Of a stretch of DNA of 64,000 nucleotides, positions 33,841 through 42,451 are shown piece by piece (position 1 is the first letter of the stretch; each line of letters starts with the position of its first letter). Below the pieces are notes generated by a model. The model saw only the letters and a list, made by a program, of their open reading frames with translations. It was not told the DNA's origin and ran no database searches. The stretch is taken from assembly GCA_963205115.1 (NCBI GenBank), contig CAUJHV010000070.1, positions 62,001 to 126,000 on the forward strand, in the 5' to 3' direction. The DNA is from Pseudomonadota bacterium (GTDB taxonomy: Bacteria; Pseudomonadota; Gammaproteobacteria; Burkholderiales; Burkholderiaceae_C). The position numbers were made by a program, and so were the translations under genes.

Positions 33841-35373
33841 TCAGCGGCCCAGCGCCGCGCGGCGTTCGGCCAGCAGGGCAGTCACGCCGGCGGCGTCCAC
33901 GGCCGTGCCGTAGACGTAGTGATCGGGGCGGACCAGCGCCGCCCGGCAGGCATGCCGCGCCATCCAGGCGGCCACCACGCCTTCGGTCTCGGCCAGCGCG
34001 GGCTCGGCCAGCGCGATGCAGGTGACGTCGACGTCCACCGGGCAGGCCGGCAGTGACACATCCAGCACCAGGCGCCAGCCCGTGCCGCAGCGCGCGTCCA
34101 TGCCCACGTCACCCGCCAGCCGCGGCTGCGGAAACAGGCCGCCGCGCCCGCTGCTGGCCGTGTCCGAGAGCACACCGAACTCCAGGCGCGGCAGCACGTC
34201 CTGGCGCGGCGTGTCCTTGACGACACCGCCGCATTCGGCCAACAGCCGCGCGTCGCGTGCGCGGGCCTTCGCCGCATCTCGTTCGCAGATGATGGCCCCC
34301 AGGCCCTTGAGCCGGCTGGTGAGCTCGCGCACGTGCGCCCGGCGCTCGCGGCCGTAGCTGTCCAGCAGCGCCTGCGCGGCGGCACCCCGCACCTCGCCGC
34401 GCACCACGGCCGCGAGTTTCCAGGCGAGGTTTGCGACATCGCGCAGGCCCTGGCACATGCCCTGGCCCAGGAAGGGCGGCTGCATGTGCGCCGCATCGCC
34501 AGCGACAAAAACACGCCCGGCCCGCCACTCGCGCGCGACCAGCGCATGGAAGCGATAGCTGGCCTGGCGCCAGAGTTCACCGTCCTGCGGCGTGAGCCAG
34601 CGCGACAACAGCGCCCAGGTTCCCTCGGGCGTGGCGGCCGCGATCGCATCCTCGCCGGGCTTGAGCGAGATCTCCCAGCGCCGGTGGTTGCCGGGGCCGA
34701 TGACCATCGTGCAGGGCCGGTCGGGTTCGCAGAACTGCACGCTGGTGCGCGGCAGCTTGGCCAGGCCCCGCGCGTTCACACGCACGTCGACCACCAGCCA
34801 GGGTTCGTCGAAGTCGAGGTCGTCGAGTTCGATGCCGACGATCCCGCGCACGCGGCTGGCGCCGCCGTCGCAGGCGATGAGCCAGCGCGCGCGCACGCTC
34901 GATGGTTCGCCATCGGCGCCGCGCAAGGACAGCGTCACACCATCGGCGTCCTGCGCCAGATCGGTCATCTCGGTGCCCAGCGCCACCTGCACGTTCGGCA
35001 GCCGCCGCACACGTTCACGCAGTACGCGCTCCACGGGCGGCTGCGTGAAGACCAGCGAGGGCGTATAGCCCTGCGGATACGGCGGATCGACCATCGTCAT
35101 GCGCCGGATCAACTGGCCGTCGGCACCGAACCACTCGGAATTCGTGAAGGGTTCGGTGAAGGGCAGGACTGCGTCGACGATGCCGATCTGCTGGAAGATC
35201 CGCATGATCTCGTGGTCCAGCGCGATGGCGCGCGGGATCTCGTAGACCCCGTCCAGCCGGTCGCAGACGTGCACCGTCAGGCCGGCCTGGCCCAGCAAGG
35301 CCGCAGCCACCGCGCCGGCCGGGCCGAAGCCGACGATGGCGACGTCGACGCTGGTCGTGGCGGCGGCACCCAA
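33841..35373 (-). CDS. MhpA-like FAD-dependent aromatic hydroxylase
   Basis: About 510 residues of the class A flavin monooxygenases. FAD motif VAIVGFGPAGAVAAALLGQAG is near the N-terminus, the DG motif lies in WLIACDGGASRVRG, and the GD motif in VFVAGDAAHMQPPFLGQG. The C-terminus is a thioredoxin-like domain as in 3-(3-hydroxyphenyl)propionate hydroxylase (MhpA) and phenol hydroxylases. It hydroxylates a phenolic ring ortho to an OH, giving a substrate for ring cleavage. The start is inferred as a TTG at 35373, 5 bases after the FAH stop with GGAAGG upstream, since no ATG or GTG fits. It stands directly after FAH in one operon. Confidence 0.87.
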   Translation of the reverse strand: MGAAATTSVDVAIVGFGPAGAVAAALLGQAGLTVHVCDRLDGVYEIPRAIALDHEIMRIFQQIGIVDAVLPFTEPFTNSEWFGADGQLIRRMTMVDPPYPQGYTPSLVFTQPPVERVLRERVRRLPNVQVALGTEMTDLAQDADGVTLSLRGADGEPSSVRARWLIACDGGASRVRGIVGIELDDLDFDEPWLVVDVRVNARGLAKLPRTSVQFCEPDRPCTMVIGPGNHRRWEISLKPGEDAIAAATPEGTWALLSRWLTPQDGELWRQASYRFHALVAREWRAGRVFVAGDAAHMQPPFLGQGMCQGLRDVANLAWKLAAVVRGEVRGAAAQALLDSYGRERRAHVRELTSRLKGLGAIICERDAAKARARDARLLAECGGVVKDTPRQDVLPRLEFGVLSDTASSGRGGLFPQPRLAGDVGMDARCGTGWRLVLDVSLPACPVDVDVTCIALAEPALAETEGVVAAWMARHACRAALVRPDHYVYGTAVDAAGVTALLAERRAALGR

Positions 35374-35378
35374 GGCGC

Positions 35379-36242
35379 TCAGCCTTCCGCGACGATGGGG
35401 TTGCGCAGCACGCCGATCTGGGCGATCTCGATCTCGATCGCGTCGCCGGGCTTCATCCACACCGGTGGCGTGCGCGCCTGGCCCACCCCTGCGGGCGTGC
35501 CCATGATGATGGCGTCACCGGCTTCCAGCGTCATGCACTGCGCCAGCAGCATGATGGTTTCGTCGACCGGGAAGATCATGTCGCTGGTGTTGGCGTCCTG
35601 CATGACCTGGCCGTTCAGCCGGCTCTGGATGCGCAGGCCGGCCGCGCCAGGCGCGAGCTCATCGGCCGTCACCAGCACAGGGCCGAATCCGCCCGTGCCG
35701 TCGAAGTTCTTGCCGATGGTCCACTGCGGCGTGCGCTTCTGGAAATCGCGCACCGACATGTCGTTGAAGCAGGTGTAGCCGAAGACGTACTGCAGCGCGT
35801 CGGCACGCGTGACGTGGCGCGGCACGTTGCGGCCGATGACCACGGCCAGCTCGGCCTCGTAGTCGAACTTGCTCGAGACCTTGGGGCACAGGCCCGGCTG
35901 CCCGTGGGCCACGAGCGAACTCTTGCCGCGGTAGAAGAACCAGGGGTATTCGGGCTTGTCGCGCCCGCCTTCCTTGGCGTGATCGAAATAGTTCAGGCCC
36001 AGGCAGACGATCTTGCCGGGTTCGGGCACCAGCGGCGCGAAGGTCTGCGCGGCCAGCGGCAGACGCGGCGCGGACGACGCACACGCGGCCGCGCCTTCGG
36101 CCTTCAGGTCGACGCCGGCGGCCAGTGCCGCACGCAGGTCGGATGGCGCGCCCGGTCGCGCGGCGGCCAGGTCGATGGCCGAATTGCCGTCGACGACGGC
36201 CAGCCGCGGCTGGCCCTGGATCATGAGAGTGGAAAAACGCAT
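35379..36242 (-). CDS. Fumarylacetoacetate hydrolase family protein
   Basis: 287 residues from an ATG with GGGAG eight bases upstream. The N-terminal domain is short; the catalytic FAH fold shows KIVCLGLNYFDHAKEGG, FDYEAELAVVIGR (the metal-binding E-x-E), FNDMSVRDFQ and GDAIIMGTPAGVG. Family members hydrolyse C-C bonds of ring-cleavage products or hydrate/decarboxylate 2-oxo-enoates (HpcE/MhpD-like). After an extradiol dioxygenase and a hydroxylase this is the expected third step. Position 32 bases after the VOC gene and 5 before the hydroxylase indicates cotranscription. Confidence 0.92.
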   Translation of the reverse strand: MRFSTLMIQGQPRLAVVDGNSAIDLAAARPGAPSDLRAALAAGVDLKAEGAAACASSAPRLPLAAQTFAPLVPEPGKIVCLGLNYFDHAKEGGRDKPEYPWFFYRGKSSLVAHGQPGLCPKVSSKFDYEAELAVVIGRNVPRHVTRADALQYVFGYTCFNDMSVRDFQKRTPQWTIGKNFDGTGGFGPVLVTADELAPGAAGLRIQSRLNGQVMQDANTSDMIFPVDETIMLLAQCMTLEAGDAIIMGTPAGVGQARTPPVWMKPGDAIEIEIAQIGVLRNPIVAEG

Positions 36243-36274
36243 CGGATGTCTCCCTTGAAATGAAACGTGGGCTG

Positions 36275-37180
36275 TCAGGTCGCCGCGGTGAACAACACCC
36301 GCCGCTGGGCCTGCTTGAGGTGATCGGTGGGCATCTGGCCGATGCCCCACTGGTCGATGCGGCCGGGCGGCCATGTCCAGTCGCCCGGTGCGCCGACGCG
36401 GTAGTGGTCGTCGATCTGCTCGACCTCGGCCGTGTACTCGATGACGATGCCGAAGGGGTCGACAAAATAGTTGAAGGCGTTGTGACCCGGCCCGTGCCGG
36501 CCGGGGCCCCACTGCGGCGGCAGGCCGGCGTCCTTCAGGCGGCCGCCGCCGCGCATCACCGCGTCCAGCGTGGGCATCAGGAAGGCGATGTGGTTCAGCG
36601 CATCGTTGTCGGTGTCACCCAGCGCCACCGTGTGGTGGTCGGCGTCGCAGTTCATGAAAGCCATGATGCGCGTGCGGTCGGCCAGCACGAAGCCCAACGC
36701 CTGTTCGAAGAAAACGCGTGTGTGTTCGACGCGGTGGCTGTTGAGCACCGCATGCGCCAGCCGCAGCGGCTGGTCGGCCGGCACGGGTGCGTCCGCGGGC
36801 CGCTGGGCGTCGCCGTGCACGATCTCGATGCGGCGGCCGTCGGCATCGCGGATGACGAGGGTCTCGCCACCCGACGGATCCTCAGCGGCCGCGACAGCCC
36901 GTTCGACCACGCCGCCCGCATCCTGCGTGGCCTGCGCGACGGCGTCCAACGCCGCGCGGCTGCGCGCACGCAGCGTGACCTTCAGGATCTGCGGCGTGCC
37001 CGGCGCGGCATGCAGCGCCAGCAAGTGGTGGTCGCTGCCGCTGCCACGCAGGTAGAGCACGCCCGCGCTGCGCGCGGCGACGGACAGCCGCCAGGTGGCT
37101 GTGTAGAAGGTCTCGGCGGCCGCCAGATCGGGCACCGTCAGCGCCACGCTGCGCAGCCCGCAGATCCAGGGGGACTTCAT
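36275..37180 (-). CDS. Two-domain VOC extradiol dioxygenase
   Basis: 301 residues with two vicinal-oxygen-chelate modules (about 5-125 and 138-265), the type I extradiol dioxygenase layout. The 2-His-1-Glu iron site can be read as His in LAHAVLNS (about 142), His in ALNHIAFLMP (about 210) and Glu in GIVIEYTAEV (about 262), with FNYFVDPFG just before. It should cleave a catechol next to the diol. GGAAA precedes the ATG. Upstream lies the GlcG-like gene and downstream the FAH gene, in one minus-strand run. Confidence 0.88.
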   Translation of the reverse strand: MKSPWICGLRSVALTVPDLAAAETFYTATWRLSVAARSAGVLYLRGSGSDHHLLALHAAPGTPQILKVTLRARSRAALDAVAQATQDAGGVVERAVAAAEDPSGGETLVIRDADGRRIEIVHGDAQRPADAPVPADQPLRLAHAVLNSHRVEHTRVFFEQALGFVLADRTRIMAFMNCDADHHTVALGDTDNDALNHIAFLMPTLDAVMRGGGRLKDAGLPPQWGPGRHGPGHNAFNYFVDPFGIVIEYTAEVEQIDDHYRVGAPGDWTWPPGRIDQWGIGQMPTDHLKQAQRRVLFTAAT

Positions 37181-37256
37181 GCGGTTTCCTCGATGGCCGG
37201 CGGGCGTCGCAAGCCGCGTGGCGCAGGGGTACAGGTCACGGCTTCGGGTGCGGCAT

Positions 37257-37682
37257 TCAGGCGTGCCGCAGACCGGCCGCGGCAATGCCTGCGATGACGA
37301 TCAATTCATCTTCGTCGCCCGTTCCGCCGGACGCACCGGCCGCGCCGATCACGGCGCCCGATTCGTCGGTGATCAGCACCGCGCCGGTCTGCGGGATGAA
37401 AGCCTGCTGCGCGGTGGAGGCCACGGCGCCGAAGAAGGCCGGCAGGTCCTTCGCACGCTGCGCCAGCGTGCGGCTGTTGACGCCCATGCCGACGGCCGCG
37501 CCGGACTTGCCCAGCGCGATATCCAGCCGCAGCGCGCTGGCGCCGTCTTCGCGCGCCGACGCCACCACCTGCGCCGCGGCATCCACCACGACGACGCCCA
37601 TGGGCTTGAACCCCTGCTGGCGGGCGGTCATCAAGGCGGCGTCGATCAGCGTGCGGGCCTGGGACAAGGTGAGCGTGGGCAT
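37257..37682 (-). CDS. GlcG/HbpS family protein
   Basis: 141 residues, full length for the small GlcG/HbpS fold: LTLSQARTLIDAALMTARQQGFKPMGVVVVD, then ARED-G-A, DIALGKSGAAVGMG and FIPQTGAVLITD-GAVIGAAGASGGTGDED. Members bind heme or sit in catabolic operons with no agreed enzymatic role. No signal peptide is seen, so it is probably cytoplasmic. It is the first gene of the aromatic run, with GGAGA before the ATG and a divergent promoter facing the GntR gene. Confidence 0.85.
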   Translation of the reverse strand: MPTLTLSQARTLIDAALMTARQQGFKPMGVVVVDAAAQVVASAREDGASALRLDIALGKSGAAVGMGVNSRTLAQRAKDLPAFFGAVASTAQQAFIPQTGAVLITDESGAVIGAAGASGGTGDEDELIVIAGIAAAGLRHA

Positions 37683-37710
37683 GGTGCGGTCTCCATTCGA
37701 GGCGGCCGAG

Positions 37711-37780
37711 TTTTATATACAAAATTGGGATAGACAAGGGTAATGACACAAATTGACGACGCCCGCGGCTTGTGTACATT
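37711..37780. promoter_or_regulatory. Overlapping divergent promoters with TTGTRTAYA-like sites (catabolic run / GntR gene)
   Basis: On the plus strand TTGACG (37753-37758), a 16-base spacer and TACATT (37775-37780) form a good sigma-70 promoter for the GntR gene. On the minus strand TATATAAAA (37719-37711) is a good -10 for the GlcG operon, with TTACCC 18 bases upstream as a poor -35. TTGTGTACA at the plus -10 and TTTGTATATA (minus strand) at the other -10 are similar half-palindromic sites, as expected for a FadR-type GntR repressor that blocks both promoters. Confidence 0.55.
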
Positions 37781-37791
37781 GGCCGGCATCC

Positions 37792-38499
37792 ATGGCCCGC
37801 ACCGCCGCCACCGTCCCCATGCCCGGCGCCGCCACACGCGCCACCAGCGTGTACGACCAGCTGCGCGCCGACCTGCTGGCCGGCGGCATCGAGCCCGGCG
37901 CCAAGCTGGCCATCGAAGCCCTGGCCGAACACTACGCGGCCAGCGCCACACCGCTGCGCGAAGCGCTCAACCGCCTGGTCTCCGACGGTCTGGTCGAGCG
38001 CCGCGAGCAGCGCGGTTTTGTCGTCGCGCCCATCAGCGCGGCGGACCTGGCCGAGATCACGCGCACGCGCTGCTGGCTGGAGGAGATCGCGCTGCGCGAA
38101 TCCATCGCCGCGCACACCACGGCCTGGGAAGAGGCACTGGTGCTGGCCCACCACCGGCTGGCGCGCACGCCGCGCTCGCTGTCGGAAGCGCGCTTCGAGG
38201 ACAACCCCGAATGGGAGCCCCGGCACCGGGAATTTCACCGAGCCCTGATCGCCGGCTGCGGCTCGCGCTGGCTGTTGGGTTTTTGCGAACAGCTGGCCGA
38301 CCAGTACCAGCGCTACCGGCGGCTGTCCGCGCCGCGGGCCTTCCACAAGCGCGGCGTCAAGAGCGAACACCAGCAGCTGATGCAGGCTGCCATCGAAGGC
38401 CGCGCCGACGAGGCCGTGGCCTTGCTGCGGGCGCACGTCCAGCGCACCGAGAAGATCATCCGCGACGACCCCAAGCTGTTCGGCGACAGCGCGGGCTGA
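37792..38499 (+). CDS. GntR-family regulator with FCD effector domain
   Basis: About 235 residues. The winged helix lies at TSVYDQLRADLLAGGIEPGAKLAIEALAEHY then SATPLREALNRL, with the usual R-x-A-L recognition helix. The C-terminal all-helical FCD domain carries the metal/ligand histidines in HREFHRALI and KSEHQQLMQAA. It most likely represses the divergent aromatic run and releases DNA when the acid substrate binds. The ATG at 37792 lies only about five bases after the predicted transcription start, so translation may be leaderless or start at an ATG 27 bases later. Confidence 0.88.
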   Translation: MARTAATVPMPGAATRATSVYDQLRADLLAGGIEPGAKLAIEALAEHYAASATPLREALNRLVSDGLVERREQRGFVVAPISAADLAEITRTRCWLEEIALRESIAAHTTAWEEALVLAHHRLARTPRSLSEARFEDNPEWEPRHREFHRALIAGCGSRWLLGFCEQLADQYQRYRRLSAPRAFHKRGVKSEHQQLMQAAIEGRADEAVALLRAHVQRTEKIIRDDPKLFGDSAG

Positions 38500-38574
38500 G
38501 CCTGCGCGCGGCGGCGCGGGTCCGTTGTGCCCCGGGGCATGCGCGCGTCCCAGGCGGACGTGCGGCGCGGCCGT

Positions 38575-39498
38575 TCAGTCGCCGTTCGGCGTTGATGGCG
38601 CCCGCGACGACGGTGCGACCACTTCACCCGCCAGTAAGGCCGTCCGCCAGGCCGCGGGCGCACGTCCGGCCCGGCGGGAAAAGAAGCGGCTGAAATATGC
38701 CGCGTCCTCGAAGCCCAGGTCCGCGGCCACGGCCGCGACGGATCCGTCGGTGTAGGCCAGCAGGCGCTGGGCTTCGACCAGCATGCGCTCGTGCAGCAGA
38801 TCCAGTGCCGACTGGCCCGTGACGGCGCGGCAGGCGCGGCTGAGGTGGTCGGGTGTCACCTTCAGGCGCTGCGCATAGAAACCCAGCGCCGCGTGCTGGC
38901 GCAGGTGCAGCTCGATCAGCGCGCGGAAGCGCTGCACCAGCGTGTCGCGCTGGGCATGCCGCTGCGCCTGTGCGGCATCGGGCAGCACGCGACGCAGCAG
39001 CCAGGTGGCCAGCAAGACCAAGTGCGCCTGCAAGGCCTCGTGGCGCCCCGGCGCGACCGTGTCGAATTCCTGCTGCAAGGCATCCCACAAGGCCTGCAGT
39101 TGCGGCAGACCTTCGCTGACCGCCGGGCCTTGCAGCATCTGCGTCTGCGACAGGCGTTCGCGCAGCAGCGGCACATCGGCCAGCGCACGATCCAGGCGCG
39201 CGGAGGGCACCGTCACCTGCAGGCCCTCCGCCGCGCCGTCGAATCGGAAGGCGTGCACGCATCCCGGCGTCACCATCAGCAGCGCCGGCGCCACCAGGTC
39301 CGCCGCGACACCGTCCAACGTGACCGCCGCACGCCCGCGGCGCAGGAACTGGATCTGGTGCAAGGCCTCGTGGCGATGGGCCGGAATCGTCCAACCAAGG
39401 GTTTCCGCGCGCAAGGCCAGCGGCTCGCAGTGCAGCCAGTCATCCGGCTTGAAATGCCGCACTTCGCGAAAGGCGACGGCAAGGGGTGCGGCTCTCAT
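38575..39498 (-). CDS. AraC-family transcriptional regulator (PobR-like)
   Basis: About 307 residues. An N-terminal cupin-like effector domain (IPAHRHEALHQIQFLRRG) is followed by two helix-turn-helix units: AALGFYAQRLKVTPDHLSRACRAVTG and GSVAAVAADLGFEDAAYFSRFFSRRAGRAPAAW, the latter with the conserved second HTH of AraC proteins. The layout matches PobR-type activators of 4-hydroxybenzoate and related aromatic acid genes. It is divergent from the Bug receptor gene at 39613, which it presumably controls. The start at 39498 has no clear ribosome site; an ATG at 39537 is possible. Confidence 0.87.
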   Translation of the reverse strand: MRAAPLAVAFREVRHFKPDDWLHCEPLALRAETLGWTIPAHRHEALHQIQFLRRGRAAVTLDGVAADLVAPALLMVTPGCVHAFRFDGAAEGLQVTVPSARLDRALADVPLLRERLSQTQMLQGPAVSEGLPQLQALWDALQQEFDTVAPGRHEALQAHLVLLATWLLRRVLPDAAQAQRHAQRDTLVQRFRALIELHLRQHAALGFYAQRLKVTPDHLSRACRAVTGQSALDLLHERMLVEAQRLLAYTDGSVAAVAADLGFEDAAYFSRFFSRRAGRAPAAWRTALLAGEVVAPSSRAPSTPNGD

Positions 39499-39612
39499 CG
39501 AGGTCGGAAATATACCGGCCGTGTCCGTTTTGTCCATGGCCTCTCGGCGTGCCCGCGCCGCATCATCCGCGCCAGCGCGGCCGACAAAGAGCCGCCGACC
39601 GGAGACAAGACG

Positions 39613-40602
39613 ATGAACTTCTTTCGCCGTTTGCGGGTACCGGCGCTCGGCGCCATCCTGATGGGCGCCATGGCCGGCATCGCACCCGCGCAGGCACAGC
39701 CCGCGCAGACGCAGATCTGGTCCGGCTTTCCGCCCGGCGGCCTGGGTGACCAGGTCACGCGGCCGCTGCTGGAGCGCCTGAAGGGCAAGTACGCCTCCAC
39801 GCTCATCTACGACAGCAAGGCCGGCGCGGGCGGTCGCATCGCGGCGGACTTCGTCAAGCGCGCCGCGCCCGATGGCGGGACGATCCTGCAGGTGCCGTCG
39901 TCGCCGATGAGCATCTACCTGCACACCTACGGACGCAAGCTCACCTACGACCCGCTGACCGACTTCGTGGCCGTGGCGCCGCTGGCGGCGTATACCTTCT
40001 CGATGACCGTCGGCCCGATGGTGCCGGACGACGTGAAGTCCGTCGCCGACTTCGTGCGCTGGGCCAAGGCCAACCCGGGCAAGGCGAACTACGGCATCCC
40101 CGCGGCAGGTTCGGTGCCGCACTTCATCGGCATGATGTTCGAACGCGGCTCCGGTGCGGAGTTCAAGAGCGTGCCCTACAAAGGCGGCGGGCCGTTGCTG
40201 CAGGATCTCCTGGGCGGGCAGATCCCGGTGGCGTTCAACGTGGTCAGCGAGGTGATGCCGCACCTGAAATCGGGCAAGCTGCGCTCGTTGGCGGTGGCCA
40301 GCCCGCAGCGCTGGGCGGCCATGCCCGAGGTGCCGACGCTGCAGGAGGCCGGCTACAAGGACATCGCCGCGGTCGAATTCCTGGGCTGGTATGCGCCCGC
40401 GAAGACGCCGGCGGATGTGGTCAAGCGGCTGAACGCCAGTGTGCAGGACGCGCTGGCAACGCCGGAGATGCAGGAGGTCTTCGTGCGCCACGGCCTGCTG
40501 CCGCTGCGCGAATCGCCCGAGGCCTTCGCCGTGCGCTTGCGCGACGAGGTGAACCGCTGGGGCCCGGTGGTCAAGGCCACCGGCTTCTCGCCGGACGACT
40601 GA
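39613..40602 (+). CDS. Bug-family periplasmic receptor (second copy)
   Basis: 329 residues with a Sec signal peptide (MNFFRRLRVPALGAILMGAM, cleavage after AQA near 29). The mature part shows IWSGFPPGGLGDQVTRPLLERL, YDSKAGAGGRIAADFV, LTYDPLTDFVAVAPLA and PYKGGGPLLQDLLGGQI, typical of Bug receptors binding carboxylic acids. GGAGA lies at 39601. It is first in a plus-strand unit with a ThDP enzyme (4 bases on) and an aldehyde dehydrogenase, and so should bind their substrate, perhaps an aromatic 2-oxo acid. It is quite different in sequence from the receptor at 32821. Confidence 0.9.
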   Translation: MNFFRRLRVPALGAILMGAMAGIAPAQAQPAQTQIWSGFPPGGLGDQVTRPLLERLKGKYASTLIYDSKAGAGGRIAADFVKRAAPDGGTILQVPSSPMSIYLHTYGRKLTYDPLTDFVAVAPLAAYTFSMTVGPMVPDDVKSVADFVRWAKANPGKANYGIPAAGSVPHFIGMMFERGSGAEFKSVPYKGGGPLLQDLLGGQIPVAFNVVSEVMPHLKSGKLRSLAVASPQRWAAMPEVPTLQEAGYKDIAAVEFLGWYAPAKTPADVVKRLNASVQDALATPEMQEVFVRHGLLPLRESPEAFAVRLRDEVNRWGPVVKATGFSPDD

Positions 40603-40606
40603 CACC

Positions 40607-42436
40607 ATGCGACGCGATCCGCCCGCAGCTGCGCAGGCTGCCACCCGCCCCGACCTGTCGCCCGACCACGTTCCCGTGCGGCGTCTTCGCAGTGAGCGCA
40701 GCCGTCCGCTGACGCTGACCGGCGCGCAGACGCTCGTGCGCCTGCTGCAGGCCGAGGGCGTGCCGATGGCCTTCGGCGTGGTGGGCGGCAAGCTCGCGCC
40801 GCTATTGCACGCGATCGCCAAGAGCGGCCTGCCCTTCATCGGCGTGCGGCACGAAGCCGCCGCCGCGATGATGGCGGCGGCCGTCTTTGCCGGCACCGGG
40901 CGCATCGCCCTGGCCATGGGCGAAATGGGGCCTGGCGGGCTGAACCTGGCCTCGGGCGCGGGCGTGGCGTTCAACAACCACCTGGCCGCGCTGCTGATCA
41001 CCACGAACCAGACCCGCGCCGCAGCCTATCCGCACCAGGGCATGTTCATGGACATGGACACGCATGCCGTGCTGGCGCCCTTGACCAAGTGGAACGCGGT
41101 GGTCAGCGACCCGCGGCGCCTGCCGGAACTCGTGCGTACGGCCTTGCGCGAAGCGCTGAGCGGCCGGCCAGGCCCCGTGCACCTGGACATCCACCAGGAC
41201 GTGCTGGGCGCGTCGGTGACCTGGCAGGCCGACGAGTTCGAGCTCGAACCGGGGCACTACCGCAGCCTGGATCGTCCACGCCCTTCCGAGGCGGCGGTGA
41301 AGGGTGCGGCTGAATTGATCCGTCAGGCACACCGGCCGCTGATCGTCGCCGGGGGCGGCTGCGTGCACGCCGGCGCAGACGGCGCCCTGCGCGAACTGGC
41401 CGCACGCCTGGGCGCGCCGGTCATTCCCACGCAGATGGCGCTGGGCGTGGTCGCCAGCGACCACCCGAGTTTCATCGGGCATGGCGGATTGATTGCCGGT
41501 GACGCGATCCGTGCGGCATTCGAAGGCGCTGACCTCATCGTCGCGGTGGGCTGCCGCTTTTCGTCCTGGATGTGGGACGAGCGCGGGCCCTTCGCGCGGC
41601 GCCATCAGGCGCTGGTCAACATCAATATCGATCCGGCTGCGCTGGGCTCGCCGGCGCTGCATACGGTGGCGATGCAGGCCGATGCCCGCGCGGCGCTGGA
41701 CGACCTGCTCGCCGCGCTGCCTGCGCAGCTTCCGGGCCGGGACAGTGGCTGGCTGCCGCGCCTCAGGCGCGTGCGCGCCACCTACGAGCGGCGCCTGCAG
41801 CAGATGGCCGGGGACCGCACACCGACCATGCACCCGGCCGCGCTGGCGCAGGCCGTGGGCCTGGCGCTGCCGGCCGATGCGCTGGCCGTGTATGACGGCG
41901 GCCACACCACCTTCTGGAGCAACGACCTCACGCCGGTGCACGCGGCGCGCACACGCTTCCACGACCCGGGTATGAGCCACCTGGGTTTCGGCCTGCCGTA
42001 TGCACTGGCGCTACAGGCGATGCACCCAGACCGCCCAGTCTTCAATCTCACGGGCGACGGCGCTTTCGGCTTCACGATGCAGGAATTGGATACCGCGCGG
42101 CGCTACCGCCTGCCGGTGGTCACCATCATCCACAACAACGAATCCTGGGGCGTGATCCGCCAGGGCCAGCGCATGGCCCTGGACTTCGAATTTGCCACCT
42201 CGCTGGCCGGCACCGACTATGCGGCCATCGCGCGCGGCTTCGGCTGCCACGGCGAGGTGGTCGTGGACGCCGGCGAGATCCCGGCGGCCATCGAGCGCGC
42301 CCGCGCCAGCGGCCTGCCAGCCGTACTGGACTGCCGCACGAAATTCCTGCCGCACCCGGCCGCGCCGGCCTTCGGAAGCATGAACCGCTACGGATTCGAC
42401 GCGCTCACGCGCAGCGGACCCGCCTTCAAGACCTGA
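40607..42436 (+). CDS. ThDP-dependent enzyme, benzoylformate decarboxylase/acetolactate synthase superfamily
   Basis: 609 residues in the three-domain PYR-central-PP order. The catalytic Glu83 in GVRHEAAAAM activates thiamin, the central domain holds HRPLIVAGGG, and the C-terminal ThDP/Mg motif is GDGAFGFTMQEL...NN (about residues 479-508). A 36-residue N-terminal extension is unusual. In this superfamily the context Bug receptor, ThDP enzyme, aldehyde dehydrogenase suggests non-oxidative decarboxylation of a 2-oxo acid to an aldehyde, as MdlC does with benzoylformate. A carboligase or hydrolase role cannot be excluded. Confidence 0.85.
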   Translation: MRRDPPAAAQAATRPDLSPDHVPVRRLRSERSRPLTLTGAQTLVRLLQAEGVPMAFGVVGGKLAPLLHAIAKSGLPFIGVRHEAAAAMMAAAVFAGTGRIALAMGEMGPGGLNLASGAGVAFNNHLAALLITTNQTRAAAYPHQGMFMDMDTHAVLAPLTKWNAVVSDPRRLPELVRTALREALSGRPGPVHLDIHQDVLGASVTWQADEFELEPGHYRSLDRPRPSEAAVKGAAELIRQAHRPLIVAGGGCVHAGADGALRELAARLGAPVIPTQMALGVVASDHPSFIGHGGLIAGDAIRAAFEGADLIVAVGCRFSSWMWDERGPFARRHQALVNINIDPAALGSPALHTVAMQADARAALDDLLAALPAQLPGRDSGWLPRLRRVRATYERRLQQMAGDRTPTMHPAALAQAVGLALPADALAVYDGGHTTFWSNDLTPVHAARTRFHDPGMSHLGFGLPYALALQAMHPDRPVFNLTGDGAFGFTMQELDTARRYRLPVVTIIHNNESWGVIRQGQRMALDFEFATSLAGTDYAAIARGFGCHGEVVVDAGEIPAAIERARASGLPAVLDCRTKFLPHPAAPAFGSMNRYGFDALTRSGPAFKT

Positions 42437-42451
42437 GCACTGGAGACAGCC

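Noticed and set aside
38575..41004. Open frame of 809 codons on the minus strand
   Set aside because: Residues before 39498 are antisense to the Bug receptor and the ThDP enzyme and have no family similarity; only the AraC part is real.
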